A DNA stretch of 7,181 nucleotides from Chitinophagaceae bacterium (GCA_026785745.1 JAJAZO010000300.1:1-7181); one strand, 5' to 3'. Shown: positions 1-6,299, numbered from the stretch's first letter. Notes: generated by a model not told the origin, from the letters alone. Numbers and translations: made by a program.

Positions 1-1
1 A

Positions 2-166
2 GATGAACTAATGGAAACAGCAGGAAAGTTGAATTTGCAAGGCGATTCTTTTCCTGATGTGAATGCGGCATTGGAGTTTGCTCTTCAACATGCACATCCC
101 GATGATCTGGTAATTGTATGCGGCAGTGTATTTCTTGTAGGGGAAGTTGATGCACCCATCTCCTAA
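2..166 (+). CDS. folC: folylpolyglutamate synthase / dihydrofolate synthase, C-terminal end (partial)
   Basis: This is the last 54 codons of a gene that begins left of the window, ending in TAA at 164-166. The frame reads DELMETAGKLNLQG, then SFPDVNAALEFA, then DDLVIVCGSVFLVGEV. This fits the end of the Mur-ligase-like C-terminal domain of FolC, where a hydrophobic strand followed by CGSxFLVGE is the characteristic last motif. FolC adds glutamate to folates, and in bifunctional versions also makes dihydrofolate from dihydropteroate, using ATP in the cytoplasm. Whether this copy is bifunctional cannot be judged because the N-terminal domain is missing. The last residues after GEV (DAPIS) lie mostly in a short repeat that also supplies the stop codon. 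The gene converges on the NUDIX gene, 46 nt away. Identification is good but rests on a short tail. Confidence 0.82.
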   Translation, partial: DELMETAGKLNLQGDSFPDVNAALEFALQHAHPDDLVIVCGSVFLVGEVDAPIS

Positions 167-171
167 AGGGG
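154..171. repeat. CCCCTAAAGGGG-type palindromic element, degenerate copy over the folC stop
   Basis: The 18 nt ACCCATCTCCTAAAGGGG match 15 of 18 positions of the copy at 1769-1786, in the same orientation. The core CTCCTAAAGGGG is a palindrome with one mismatch. The folC TAA (164-166) lies inside it. Elements of this shape are, from memory, widespread between genes of Bacteroidota. No T-rich tract follows immediately, so a classical intrinsic terminator is not clear, although the site lies between converging genes. Confidence 0.55.
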
Positions 172-212
172 TGTTACCAAAATTCATTAACCTGAATAAA
201 TTAAAAAGAATG

Positions 213-770
213 TCAGAACCTTAGTTCATTTAATTTTTCCAGTGCATACATGATGCAGCTAACGTGCATTGACTGAACGATCTTATTTTCCCGGAGTAAT
301 TGTTTTAATTCATCTATCGTCAGCAATATTACTTCTATCTCTTCATTTTCATCCAATGCCTGTTCAGCTATCTTCTTCCCTCCTCTTGCCAGAAACATGT
401 GGAGCAGGTTGGTGTTAGTAGAAGGATTGGGTGATATTCTGCCGAGGTAATCAAAAGTAGAAAATGAATAACCTGTTTCTTCAAGCAGTTCTCTTGCTAT
501 AGCTTCCTGATAATCTTTATCAGTATCATCCACACAACCGCCGGGTATTTCGATAATGGTTTCTTCTAAAGCATGACGATACTGACGAACCATTACAATC
601 TTGCCATCCCCGGTTACAGGAACTGCACCAACCCAGGTTGGAAACTCATACACATAATAAGGATCAACGATTTTTCCGCCGGGGGTTTCGCAAACATCCT
701 TACGAACTTTAAACCAACGATCATTAAAAAGATAGGTGGAGGAAAGAGTTTTCCATTTCATGTCCTTCAT
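213..770 (-). CDS. NUDIX hydrolase, ADP-ribose pyrophosphatase-like
   Basis: This 185-residue cytoplasmic protein has no signal peptide or membrane segment. NUDIX enzymes hydrolyse nucleoside diphosphates linked to another moiety. The N-terminal strands (WVGAVPVTGDGKIVMVRQYRH, about 46-66) and EIPGG before the box resemble the ADP-ribose pyrophosphatase group, which cleaves ADP-ribose to AMP and ribose 5-phosphate. The NUDIX box spans about 77-101. Its helix RELLEETGY (93-101) keeps Arg93, Glu94, Glu97 and Glu98 for Mg binding. The loop between GG and REL is one residue longer than the GX5EX7RE consensus, and Asp stands near the usual Glu. The start at 770 is 9 nt after the stop of the upstream DinB gene, and a second Met at codon 4 is a possible alternative. 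It is the last gene of the FKBP-DinB-NUDIX operon. The family is certain; the exact substrate is inferred. Confidence 0.9.
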   Translation of the reverse strand: MKDMKWKTLSSTYLFNDRWFKVRKDVCETPGGKIVDPYYVYEFPTWVGAVPVTGDGKIVMVRQYRHALEETIIEIPGGCVDDTDKDYQEAIARELLEETGYSFSTFDYLGRISPNPSTNTNLLHMFLARGGKKIAEQALDENEEIEVILLTIDELKQLLRENKIVQSMHVSCIMYALEKLNELRF

Positions 771-779
771 AGAACAAAC

Positions 780-1319
780 TTACCATTTCATTCTTTGCCT
801 TAAAGAAGTTATATGAGCAGTATGATGCTTGCCATGCCAGGCATACATTCCCAGTAAATACCACAACCGCATTGTTTTCTTACTCGCCGGATGAAAGACA
901 GTCCTGTTGTTCAAGTCATCATCTTTTACATACTTCAATGCCTCGTACAAACGGGCATGAACAGCATGGAGAATGGTGATAGAAATATTAACCGGCAGTT
1001 TCACCACATCATGCAGCTCTGTCCACTTGTTTTCATCGTAAGGCTTTATGGTTGGGTTATCTTCTGTTAATCCAACTTTAAAACGGATATATGCATTCAT
1101 GTGACTATCGGCTACATGATGTATCAACTGGTGAACAGTCCACCCCTCTTCACGATAAGGAGTTTGTAATTGTGCCTCATCAAGATTCAAAATTGCATTC
1201 TCAATCTGGAAAGGCAGAAACTTAATATCAGCCAACCATTCAATTTTTTGATCAATTGAAAATGGTTTTGGTTCATACTCACCAATCGGGTAACGTGGAT
1301 CTATAGCAACGGATGGCAT
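780..1319 (-). CDS. YfiT/DinB-superfamily metal-dependent (bacillithiol) transferase
   Basis: The 179-residue protein closely resembles Bacillus YfiT along its whole length: RYPIGEYEPKPF at the N-terminus, YREEGWTVHQLIHHVADSHM at 55-74, YIRFKVGLTE at 77-86, and WHGKHHTAHITSLRQRMKW at the end. It should fold as a DinB four-helix bundle holding a divalent metal with three histidines. By comparison with YfiT these are most likely His68, His162 and His166. YfiT relatives are annotated as metal-dependent hydrolases or bacillithiol S-transferases, which conjugate the thiol to toxic electrophiles. Several Bacteroidota make bacillithiol, so the transferase role is plausible but inferred. It is the middle gene of a tight minus-strand operon, 10 nt after the FKBP stop and 9 nt before the NUDIX start. 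The length is normal, and no signal peptide is present. Confidence 0.88.
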   Translation of the reverse strand: MPSVAIDPRYPIGEYEPKPFSIDQKIEWLADIKFLPFQIENAILNLDEAQLQTPYREEGWTVHQLIHHVADSHMNAYIRFKVGLTEDNPTIKPYDENKWTELHDVVKLPVNISITILHAVHARLYEALKYVKDDDLNNRTVFHPASKKTMRLWYLLGMYAWHGKHHTAHITSLRQRMKW

Positions 1320-1329
1320 AGAATAATTT

Positions 1330-1737
1330 TTATTTTACAATTTCCAGTAATTCAACTTCAAAAATCAACGTGGCACCACCCGGAATATCGCCACCGGCAC
1401 CCCTGTCGCCATAAGCCATATCAGATGGTATCCACAACCGCCAATGACTTCCTTCATTCATCTGCGGCAAGGCTATCTGCCATCCTTTTATCAACGCCGT
1501 TAGGGGTGCAGAAAAAGGCTCACCTCTTTTAAAAGAATTATCAAACTCTTTTCCATCTAATAATGTGCCTTTATAGTGGGCTTTTACTTTATCCCTGAGT
1601 TCAGGTTTTGCACCGGTTCCTTCCTTTATTACTTCATACTGAATTCCACCGGGCAATTCTTTTATCCCTTCCTTACTAATGTTCTCTGACATAAAAGCTG
1701 CCCCAGCCGTTTTTTGTGCTTCAATTTTTCCTTGCAT
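1330..1737 (-). CDS. FKBP-type peptidyl-prolyl cis-trans isomerase
   Basis: The 135-residue protein catalyses cis-trans isomerisation of X-Pro bonds. Residues about 46-133 form one FKBP domain: VKAHYKGTLLDGKEFDNSF, RGEPFSAPL, LIKGWQIALPQM, IPSDMAYG and ATLIFEVELLEI. Pocket residues of the FKBP12 type are visible as Tyr55, Phe65, Asp66, Phe75, Ile83, Trp86, Tyr109 and Phe126. The first 30 residues (EAQKTAGAAFMSEN) look like the end of the linker helix that joins the N-terminal dimerisation domain to FKBP in Mip/FKBP22 proteins. The dimerisation domain itself is missing. No signal peptide or lipobox is seen, so it is probably cytoplasmic. Met16 is an alternative start, but the linker homology before it favours Met1. 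It is the first gene of the FKBP-DinB-NUDIX operon, with a candidate promoter about 80 nt upstream. Confidence 0.93.
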   Translation of the reverse strand: MQGKIEAQKTAGAAFMSENISKEGIKELPGGIQYEVIKEGTGAKPELRDKVKAHYKGTLLDGKEFDNSFKRGEPFSAPLTALIKGWQIALPQMNEGSHWRLWIPSDMAYGDRGAGGDIPGGATLIFEVELLEIVK

Positions 1738-1768
1738 ATATTCTTTTAGTTTGTTTTGTAAAATGAAA

Positions 1769-1786
1769 CCCCAACCCCTAAAGGGG
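1769..1786. repeat. CCCCTAAAGGGG palindromic element, intact copy
   Basis: CCCCAACCCCTAAAGGGG contains the perfect palindrome CCCCTAAAGGGG (1775-1786). It lies between the candidate promoter and the start of the FKBP gene, so it would be part of that mRNA's leader. It matches the copy at 154-171 at 15 of 18 positions in the same orientation, and the two copies bracket the three-gene operon. Its role is unknown. Confidence 0.6.
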
Positions 1787-1818
1787 CTTTATACTCTGAT
1801 TGAATAACTAAACAATCA

Positions 1819-1826
1819 CAAATGTA
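1819..1826 (-). promoter_or_regulatory. candidate Bacteroidota -7 element for the FKBP-DinB-NUDIX operon
   Basis: Read on the minus strand this is TACATTTG, an exact match to the Bacteroidota housekeeping -7 consensus TAnnTTTG. It lies in A+T-rich non-coding DNA about 80 nt before the FKBP start, giving an expected leader of roughly 70-75 nt. No convincing TTG (-33) is seen at normal spacing, so the call rests on one box. Confidence 0.38.
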
Positions 1827-1903
1827 AATTTCAATAATTTAAAATAAAAATACTTTCCTATATAAGAACTTGTGATACAAAAGCGAATCATTGACTTAAG
1901 TCT

Positions 1904-1921
1904 CTCCGCCAGTTGGCGGAG
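1904..1921. repeat. CTCCGCCA-GT-TGGCGGAG palindrome downstream of the ABC ATPase gene
   Basis: Two 8-nt arms (1904-1911 and 1914-1921) form a perfect inverted repeat with a 2-nt centre, starting 9 nt past the ABC gene stop. In RNA it would make a strong G+C-rich hairpin, probably a 7-bp stem with a 4-nt loop. No run of T follows on either strand. It could stop transcription or protect a 3' end, or be another dispersed intergenic palindrome. From memory, similar palindromes recur in Bacteroidota genomes. Confidence 0.55.
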
Positions 1922-1930
1922 GACAGGATT

Positions 1931-2692
1931 TTACCCTTCCCTCAACGAATGCCCCGTCAACTTAATAAATACATCTTCCAAATTAGCCAATTTCATTTCC
2001 TTTGGCCTTTCAAAACCTGATGCCACCAGGTTATCAATCAATTTATCCGGAGAATCCATTGCTACAATATTTCCCGAATCAATAATGGCTACCCTGTCAC
2101 ACAGATATTCTGCTTCATCCATATAATGAGTAGTAATGATAACAGTAGTTCCTCTTTCCCGGATGCTTTTTACTAATTCCCAAAGACTTCTCCTGGCTTG
2201 CGGGTCAAGGCCGGTTGTAGGTTCATCTAAGAAAATAATTCTGGGTTGATTAATTAATGTAGTCGCTACAGAAAATCGCTGCTTCTGTCCGCCGCTCAGT
2301 TCTTTCACTTTTGCCTTGGCTTTATCTTTCAGGTTCACCATTTCCAATAATTCCATCGGATTCACTTCCCTGTTGTATAAACCACAGAATAGTTCAATCA
2401 GTTGTAAAAGATTTAGTCCCGGATAATAACCACTGGTTTGTAATTGTACACCAATTATTTTCTTAATCTCATTTGGTTGTTTGTCAAGGCTCAATCCATC
2501 TACTATCACATCGCCACTGGTTTTGGGGCGCAGCGTTTCAATGATCTCCAGTGTGGTTGATTTTCCGGCACCATTCGGGCCAAGTAATCCAAAAATCTCG
2601 CCTTCCTGAACCTCAAAGGAAATTCCTTTTACCGCCTGGAAATTGCCGTAATTCTTGACCAGATTTTTTACCGATATGATTGTAGTTGCCAT
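1931..2692 (-). CDS. ABC transporter ATP-binding protein, ABC-2/DrrA type
   Basis: The 253-residue ATPase has every ABC motif. These are Walker A GPNGAGKST (38-46, Lys44), Q-loop near Gln85, signature LSGGQ (132-136), Walker B ending FLDEP with catalytic Glu157, D-loop GLD (161-163) and switch His189. The tail ANLEDVFIKLTGHSLRE is typical of DrrA-like ATPases that power ABC-2 export permeases at the inner membrane. No membrane protein is encoded beside it: upstream, 16 nt away, is fbp, and downstream is a palindrome followed by the FKBP operon. The permease must therefore be elsewhere, and the substrate (drug, lipid, polysaccharide or other) cannot be told. The short gap suggests co-transcription with fbp. 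Length is slightly short for DrrA but complete. Confidence 0.93.
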   Translation of the reverse strand: MATTIISVKNLVKNYGNFQAVKGISFEVQEGEIFGLLGPNGAGKSTTLEIIETLRPKTSGDVIVDGLSLDKQPNEIKKIIGVQLQTSGYYPGLNLLQLIELFCGLYNREVNPMELLEMVNLKDKAKAKVKELSGGQKQRFSVATTLINQPRIIFLDEPTTGLDPQARRSLWELVKSIRERGTTVIITTHYMDEAEYLCDRVAIIDSGNIVAMDSPDKLIDNLVASGFERPKEMKLANLEDVFIKLTGHSLREG

Positions 2693-2708
2693 TCTTGTAT
2701 TTATTATC

Positions 2709-3713
2709 CTAAAGATAAGTTTCTAATTCGTCCATCATTAATTTACTTCCAATAAACATGGGTGTCCGCTGGTGAAGTTCTGTCGGTTGAATATCCAAAA
2801 TTCTTTCCTTACCATTCGTTGCCTTTCCACCGGCCACCCCCATAATAAAAGCAAATGGATTACACTCATATAATAATCTCAATTTCCCATTAGGTTTATC
2901 AGTTGTTCCCGGGTACATGAAAATACCGCCTTTAATAAGATTGCGGTGAACGTCTGATACCATGCTGCCAATATACCGTTGCGTATAGGGGCCACCATTT
3001 GTTTTGTCTTTTCGCTGGCAGGCATGAATATAATCTCTCACTCCCCCGCTATACTGAAAAAAGTTACCATGATTAACGGAATATATCTTTCCAGCTTCCG
3101 GGCATTTTATATCGGGATGGCTAAGCGACCACTCACCTACGGATGGATCAAGCGTAAAACCATTAACTCCCCTGCGGGTGGCATACACCAGCATTGTAGA
3201 TGACCCGTACACCACATAGCCTGCAGCTACTTGTTGATTGCCTGCCTGCAAAAAATCTTCTTCGGTTACTATTGTACCAACAGGTGTCTTTCTGCGGTAC
3301 ACACCGAAAATTGTTCCGATAGAAACATTCACATCAATATTTGCACTGCCATCCAGCGGATCAAAAAGGCAAACATATTTTGAGTTAACGCTTTTACTAT
3401 CATCAAAGGCTACAAAATCATCTAACTCCTCGCTGGCTACGCCTGCACAAGCTATTCCGTGGCTTAATACTTTAATAAATTGGTTGTTCGCAAACAGGTC
3501 TAATTTTTTCACCTCTTCACCCTGAACATTTATCGTACCGGCATCACCTAAGATATCTGCAAGGCCTGCTTTATTCACTTCCACATTCACCCGTTTGGCC
3601 GCAAGACCGATATTTCTTAAAAGATGCGACAACTCACCAGTGGCATTGGGTACATCCCTTAACTCTTGTATGGTAAATTCATCAAGGGTTTGAACATTTC
3701 TGTTAATATTCAT
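2709..3713 (-). CDS. fbp: fructose-1,6-bisphosphatase, class I
   Basis: The 334-residue cytoplasmic enzyme hydrolyses fructose 1,6-bisphosphate to fructose 6-phosphate in gluconeogenesis. It aligns with vertebrate FBPase almost without gaps in the first 140 residues. Metal ligands are visible as Glu95 and Glu96 (ASEEL), Asp118 and Asp121 (DPLDGSANID) and Glu283 (YECNP). Substrate-site residues include Arg246, Tyr247, Tyr267 and Lys277. Residues matching the AMP inhibitor site are retained: TGE at 25-27, Ser29, Lys112-Tyr113 and Arg140. AMP inhibition is therefore likely. The length is normal for the class. The gene starts 130 nt from the divergent aspartate kinase gene and is followed after 16 nt by the ABC ATPase gene, which it probably drives. 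An upstream TATTTTTG box is a good promoter candidate. Confidence 0.97.
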   Translation of the reverse strand: MNINRNVQTLDEFTIQELRDVPNATGELSHLLRNIGLAAKRVNVEVNKAGLADILGDAGTINVQGEEVKKLDLFANNQFIKVLSHGIACAGVASEELDDFVAFDDSKSVNSKYVCLFDPLDGSANIDVNVSIGTIFGVYRRKTPVGTIVTEEDFLQAGNQQVAAGYVVYGSSTMLVYATRRGVNGFTLDPSVGEWSLSHPDIKCPEAGKIYSVNHGNFFQYSGGVRDYIHACQRKDKTNGGPYTQRYIGSMVSDVHRNLIKGGIFMYPGTTDKPNGKLRLLYECNPFAFIMGVAGGKATNGKERILDIQPTELHQRTPMFIGSKLMMDELETYL

Positions 3714-3735
3714 AATGGCTGGCTTTTGCTTAGGA

Positions 3736-3743
3736 CAAAAATA
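3736..3743 (-). promoter_or_regulatory. candidate -7 element for fbp
   Basis: The minus strand reads TATTTTTG, an exact match to TAnnTTTG, 22 nt before the fbp ATG. This would give a leader of roughly 15-20 nt. No clear TTG (-33) is present at the usual distance. Confidence 0.4.
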
Positions 3744-3811
3744 AGGAATAAGGGAGGTTATAAAATTCCGATGTTTTACATTTTAAAGTTGTGCTGAATA
3801 TACCGACTTTT

Positions 3812-3836
3812 GCAAACTTGTAAACTCAGCAAACTT
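3812..3836. repeat. pair of GCAAACTT direct repeats before the aspartate kinase gene
   Basis: GCAAACTT occurs at 3812-3819 and 3829-3836, a 17-nt period, ending 7 nt before the ATG at 3844. The first copy abuts GACTTTTG (3805-3812), a one-mismatch -7 element. The pair could be a regulator site or a chance repeat in A+T-rich DNA. Confidence 0.25.
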
Positions 3837-3843
3837 ACTATCC

Positions 3844-5106
3844 ATGATGGTTTTCAAATTTGGTGGTGCTTCAGTTAATAGTGTGGAAAGAATCCAGAGT
3901 GTTGGCCATATCATGAAGCATCAGGCCGGTGAAAAAATTGTAGTGATTGTGTCGGCGATGGGCAAAACTACCAATGCACTTGAAAAAGTGGTGGATGCTT
4001 TTTTTGCCGGAAAAAAAGAAGATGCCCTTCAATTATTTGAACAGGTAAAACAACAACACCTCACTACAGCCAAGTATGTGCTGGTTACTCACTACCTGCC
4101 CTGCGAACAACAATTGAAAGATTTTTTTACGGAAGCAGAATGGTTGCTGCATGATAAACCAGTGAGGGATTATGATTACTACTATGACCAGGTAGTGTGT
4201 GCCGGTGAATTATTTTCCACTGCTATTGTAAGTGCTTATCTGAATGAAATTGGTGTTAACAACAAATGGTTAGATGTCCGGGATATTTTCAGAACGGATG
4301 ACGATTTCAGGGATGCAACTATTGACTGGGAATATACCAGTTCAAAAATTCAACATTCAGTAGTGCCGTTATTTGCAGCAACAAATATTATACTGACACA
4401 GGGCTTTATCGGTGCTACTGATGAAAATGAAAGTACCACACTCGGCAGAGAAGGAAGCGATTACACCGCTGCTGTTTTTGCAAATATGCTGGATGCAAAA
4501 AGCCAAACCATCTGGAAAGATGTGGAAAGTGTGATGAATGCTGACCCCAAACAATTTGCGGATGCTGTTTCAATTCCTGAATTAAATTATAACGAAGTAA
4601 TTGAGATGGCTTATTACGGCGCACAGGTCATTCACCCAAAAACCATAAAGCCTTTACAGAACAAAGGCATACCCTTATATGTAAAATGTTTTTTTGACCC
4701 TTCCTTACCCGGAACGGTTATCCATGATAAACCGGTTCATAATCTTCCGCCTATTATTGTATTGAAAGAAAAACAGGTAATGCTGGTAATGAGTTCAAGA
4801 GATTTTTCTTTTATTGGGGAACAGCATATCGGTCATTTGTACAACCTGTTTGAAAAAATACATATCAAACCCAACCTGACACAGAACGGGGCTATCAGTT
4901 TTGTTTGTGTGATGGATGACAGGGCAGAAAAAATTGAGAAGCTGGCATTAGAGGCTTCTGTGTTTTTAGATGTGCAGGTAGTAAAAAGCTTATCGCTTCT
5001 TACTGTAAGGCATTACACCAAAGATGTATTTGAAAAATTAACCGAAGGAAAAATGATTTTGCTGCGACAGCAAACACCGGAAACAATTCAACTATTACTA
5101 CAGTAA
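3844..5106 (+). CDS. lysC: aspartate kinase, monofunctional
   Basis: The 420-residue enzyme phosphorylates aspartate with ATP, the first step to lysine, threonine, methionine and diaminopimelate. The amino-acid kinase domain covers about 1-300: FKFGGAS (4-10, Lys5), VIVSAMGKTTN (34-44), TLGREGSDYTAA (199-210), the nucleotide-site loop DVESVMNADP (226-235) and AYYGAQVIHPKTIKP (256-270). The C-terminus has a regulatory ACT region. One ACT unit (about 305-360) is followed by a short stretch ending KMILLRQQTPETIQLLL that looks like a compact second ACT. No homoserine dehydrogenase domain is attached, and the total is about 30 residues shorter than E. coli LysC. Two Met codons open the frame; either could be the start. 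It is divergent from fbp and ends 3 nt from the stop of the converging L,D-transpeptidase gene. I see no lysine riboswitch in the 130-nt leader region. Confidence 0.94.
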   Translation: MMVFKFGGASVNSVERIQSVGHIMKHQAGEKIVVIVSAMGKTTNALEKVVDAFFAGKKEDALQLFEQVKQQHLTTAKYVLVTHYLPCEQQLKDFFTEAEWLLHDKPVRDYDYYYDQVVCAGELFSTAIVSAYLNEIGVNNKWLDVRDIFRTDDDFRDATIDWEYTSSKIQHSVVPLFAATNIILTQGFIGATDENESTTLGREGSDYTAAVFANMLDAKSQTIWKDVESVMNADPKQFADAVSIPELNYNEVIEMAYYGAQVIHPKTIKPLQNKGIPLYVKCFFDPSLPGTVIHDKPVHNLPPIIVLKEKQVMLVMSSRDFSFIGEQHIGHLYNLFEKIHIKPNLTQNGAISFVCVMDDRAEKIEKLALEASVFLDVQVVKSLSLLTVRHYTKDVFEKLTEGKMILLRQQTPETIQLLLQ

Positions 5107-5109
5107 GAT

Positions 5110-6294
5110 TTATTTCTCCGGCACCTGTATAGTTACCGTTTGCACCATCTTTTTAGCAACAGGTTTATCTTCACTTATGGCAGGTTTCCAGGTGCCCATA
5201 TTTTCCATGCGGACAATGAGTTCATCATTAAGCTCATCACCATCCTTTATACTTTTCAGCACCTTAAAGTTTACAGGCACTCCGTCTTTATCCACCACAA
5301 ATTCTACCTGTACATAAATTTTCTTTATACCCTCCGGTAGAAAAGTTCCCATCTCTTTTCCCAATGCTTCGAGATATTTTGCAAAAGCCTCTGTACCTCC
5401 CGGAAATTCAGGCCATTTGTTTACTGAACTAACAAGGGTACCCACATTTCTTGTTTTATGCACCATCGGTGGTTTCTTAACAGGTTTTTCCGGGGCTACC
5501 TTTTTGGGTTTACGTGGCGGCACTTCATTAATAATATACTGGCCTTTATCACCAATCATTACTACCGGCAACTGTTTATAATTCTCAAAATATTCAAATG
5601 CATCCTGCAGCCTGTCAGCAAACTTTTTTAACGCCGGATCATCTTTGGTCAGGTTCTCTAAAAACTTTTCACTCTTTTCTACATTAAACCGGATGGGGAA
5701 AACATGCACCGGTATAAAATCCTGTCCCTGGTCTTTGGCATGAACTGCTAAAATATATAACTCATCAATCTGCTCATCCCGGATAGGAATGCAGCCAACG
5801 GTAACACAACTACCATGTATAAATATTTCGCTGCCGGGTCTGAGTGAGTCACTTAAAATCTTATCGGAAGCATTCGGGTAATTAATTCCTAATGACAGGT
5901 AATAATTACTACGGGGGTTAAATTCGTTGATATAATAAAAACCTTCCGGCACCTGGTAGTCACCCTCCATACGTTTTGGACCCAATGTACCGGCCAATGC
6001 ACAAACTTTATATGTTTTAAAAAGCTGGAATTTATCTTTTATATCATTCTTCACCCATACTTCTAACTGGCTATCGTATTTAAAAGACCGGATGTAAAGG
6101 TATTTGGCAGGCCACTGTAGTTTTTTGGCTACAAATTGTTTATGCAGTGTATCCGCTTTCTTTTGCAAAGCTTCGCTGGGGCGGGGGAAAGACCGCTGGT
6201 AATCAATAAAAGAAGTACCGGCTTTTGACGGCAGTTGAGCTACTACGCCAAAGCTAAAACTAAAGATTACAGTGATTGCTACGAGGTTCTTCAT
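5110..6294 (-). CDS. exported YafK/DpaA-like L,D-transpeptidase-fold protein with a C-terminal TonB domain
   Basis: This is a 394-residue two-domain protein. A signal peptide covers residues 1-19 (Lys3, hydrophobic core, GVVA before Gln20), so it acts in the periplasm. Residues about 60-205 form a YkuD-type catalytic domain of the YafK/DpaA branch. MEGDYQVPEGFYYINEFNPRS (from 109) and YYLSLGINYPNASD (131-144) resemble E. coli DpaA, as does the active site HGSCVTVGC (160-168), with His160 and catalytic Cys168. DpaA cleaves the link between Braun lipoprotein and peptidoglycan; other YkuD enzymes form 3-3 cross-links. A Pro/Lys-rich linker (about 258-277) leads to a TonB C-terminal domain (about 292-392: WPEFPGG, VQVEFVVDKDG, WKPA). 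No membrane anchor remains if the signal is cleaved. Bacteroidota generally lack Braun lipoprotein, so the true substrate is unknown. Domain calls are good; the activity is inferred. Confidence 0.85.
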   Translation of the reverse strand: MKNLVAITVIFSFSFGVVAQLPSKAGTSFIDYQRSFPRPSEALQKKADTLHKQFVAKKLQWPAKYLYIRSFKYDSQLEVWVKNDIKDKFQLFKTYKVCALAGTLGPKRMEGDYQVPEGFYYINEFNPRSNYYLSLGINYPNASDKILSDSLRPGSEIFIHGSCVTVGCIPIRDEQIDELYILAVHAKDQGQDFIPVHVFPIRFNVEKSEKFLENLTKDDPALKKFADRLQDAFEYFENYKQLPVVMIGDKGQYIINEVPPRKPKKVAPEKPVKKPPMVHKTRNVGTLVSSVNKWPEFPGGTEAFAKYLEALGKEMGTFLPEGIKKIYVQVEFVVDKDGVPVNFKVLKSIKDGDELNDELIVRMENMGTWKPAISEDKPVAKKMVQTVTIQVPEK

Positions 6295-6299
6295 TTTTT

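Noticed and set aside
573..803. Plus-strand 76-codon frame opposite the NUDIX gene
   Set aside because: Antisense to the NUDIX box region, with no motif or start signal.
1904..1921. Palindrome as a classical intrinsic terminator
   Set aside because: No run of T follows the stem on either strand, so it is reported only as a repeat.
1872..2126. Plus-strand 84-codon frame starting before the ABC gene end
   Set aside because: It runs through the palindrome and is then antisense to the ATPase C-terminus; it has no family resemblance.
2979..3525. Two plus-strand open frames (2979-3203 and 3238-3525) inside fbp
   Set aside because: Both are antisense to a fully conserved enzyme gene and resemble no family I know; they follow from its codon usage.
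3714..3843. Lysine riboswitch before the aspartate kinase gene
   Set aside because: The spacer is only 130 nt, A+T-rich and without the conserved helices or G+C-rich stems of that riboswitch.
4369..4624. Two overlapping minus-strand frames within the aspartate kinase gene
   Set aside because: They lie opposite the conserved kinase motifs and show no recognisable protein features.
5140..5340. Plus-strand 66-codon frame opposite the TonB domain
   Set aside because: Antisense to a conserved domain and featureless.
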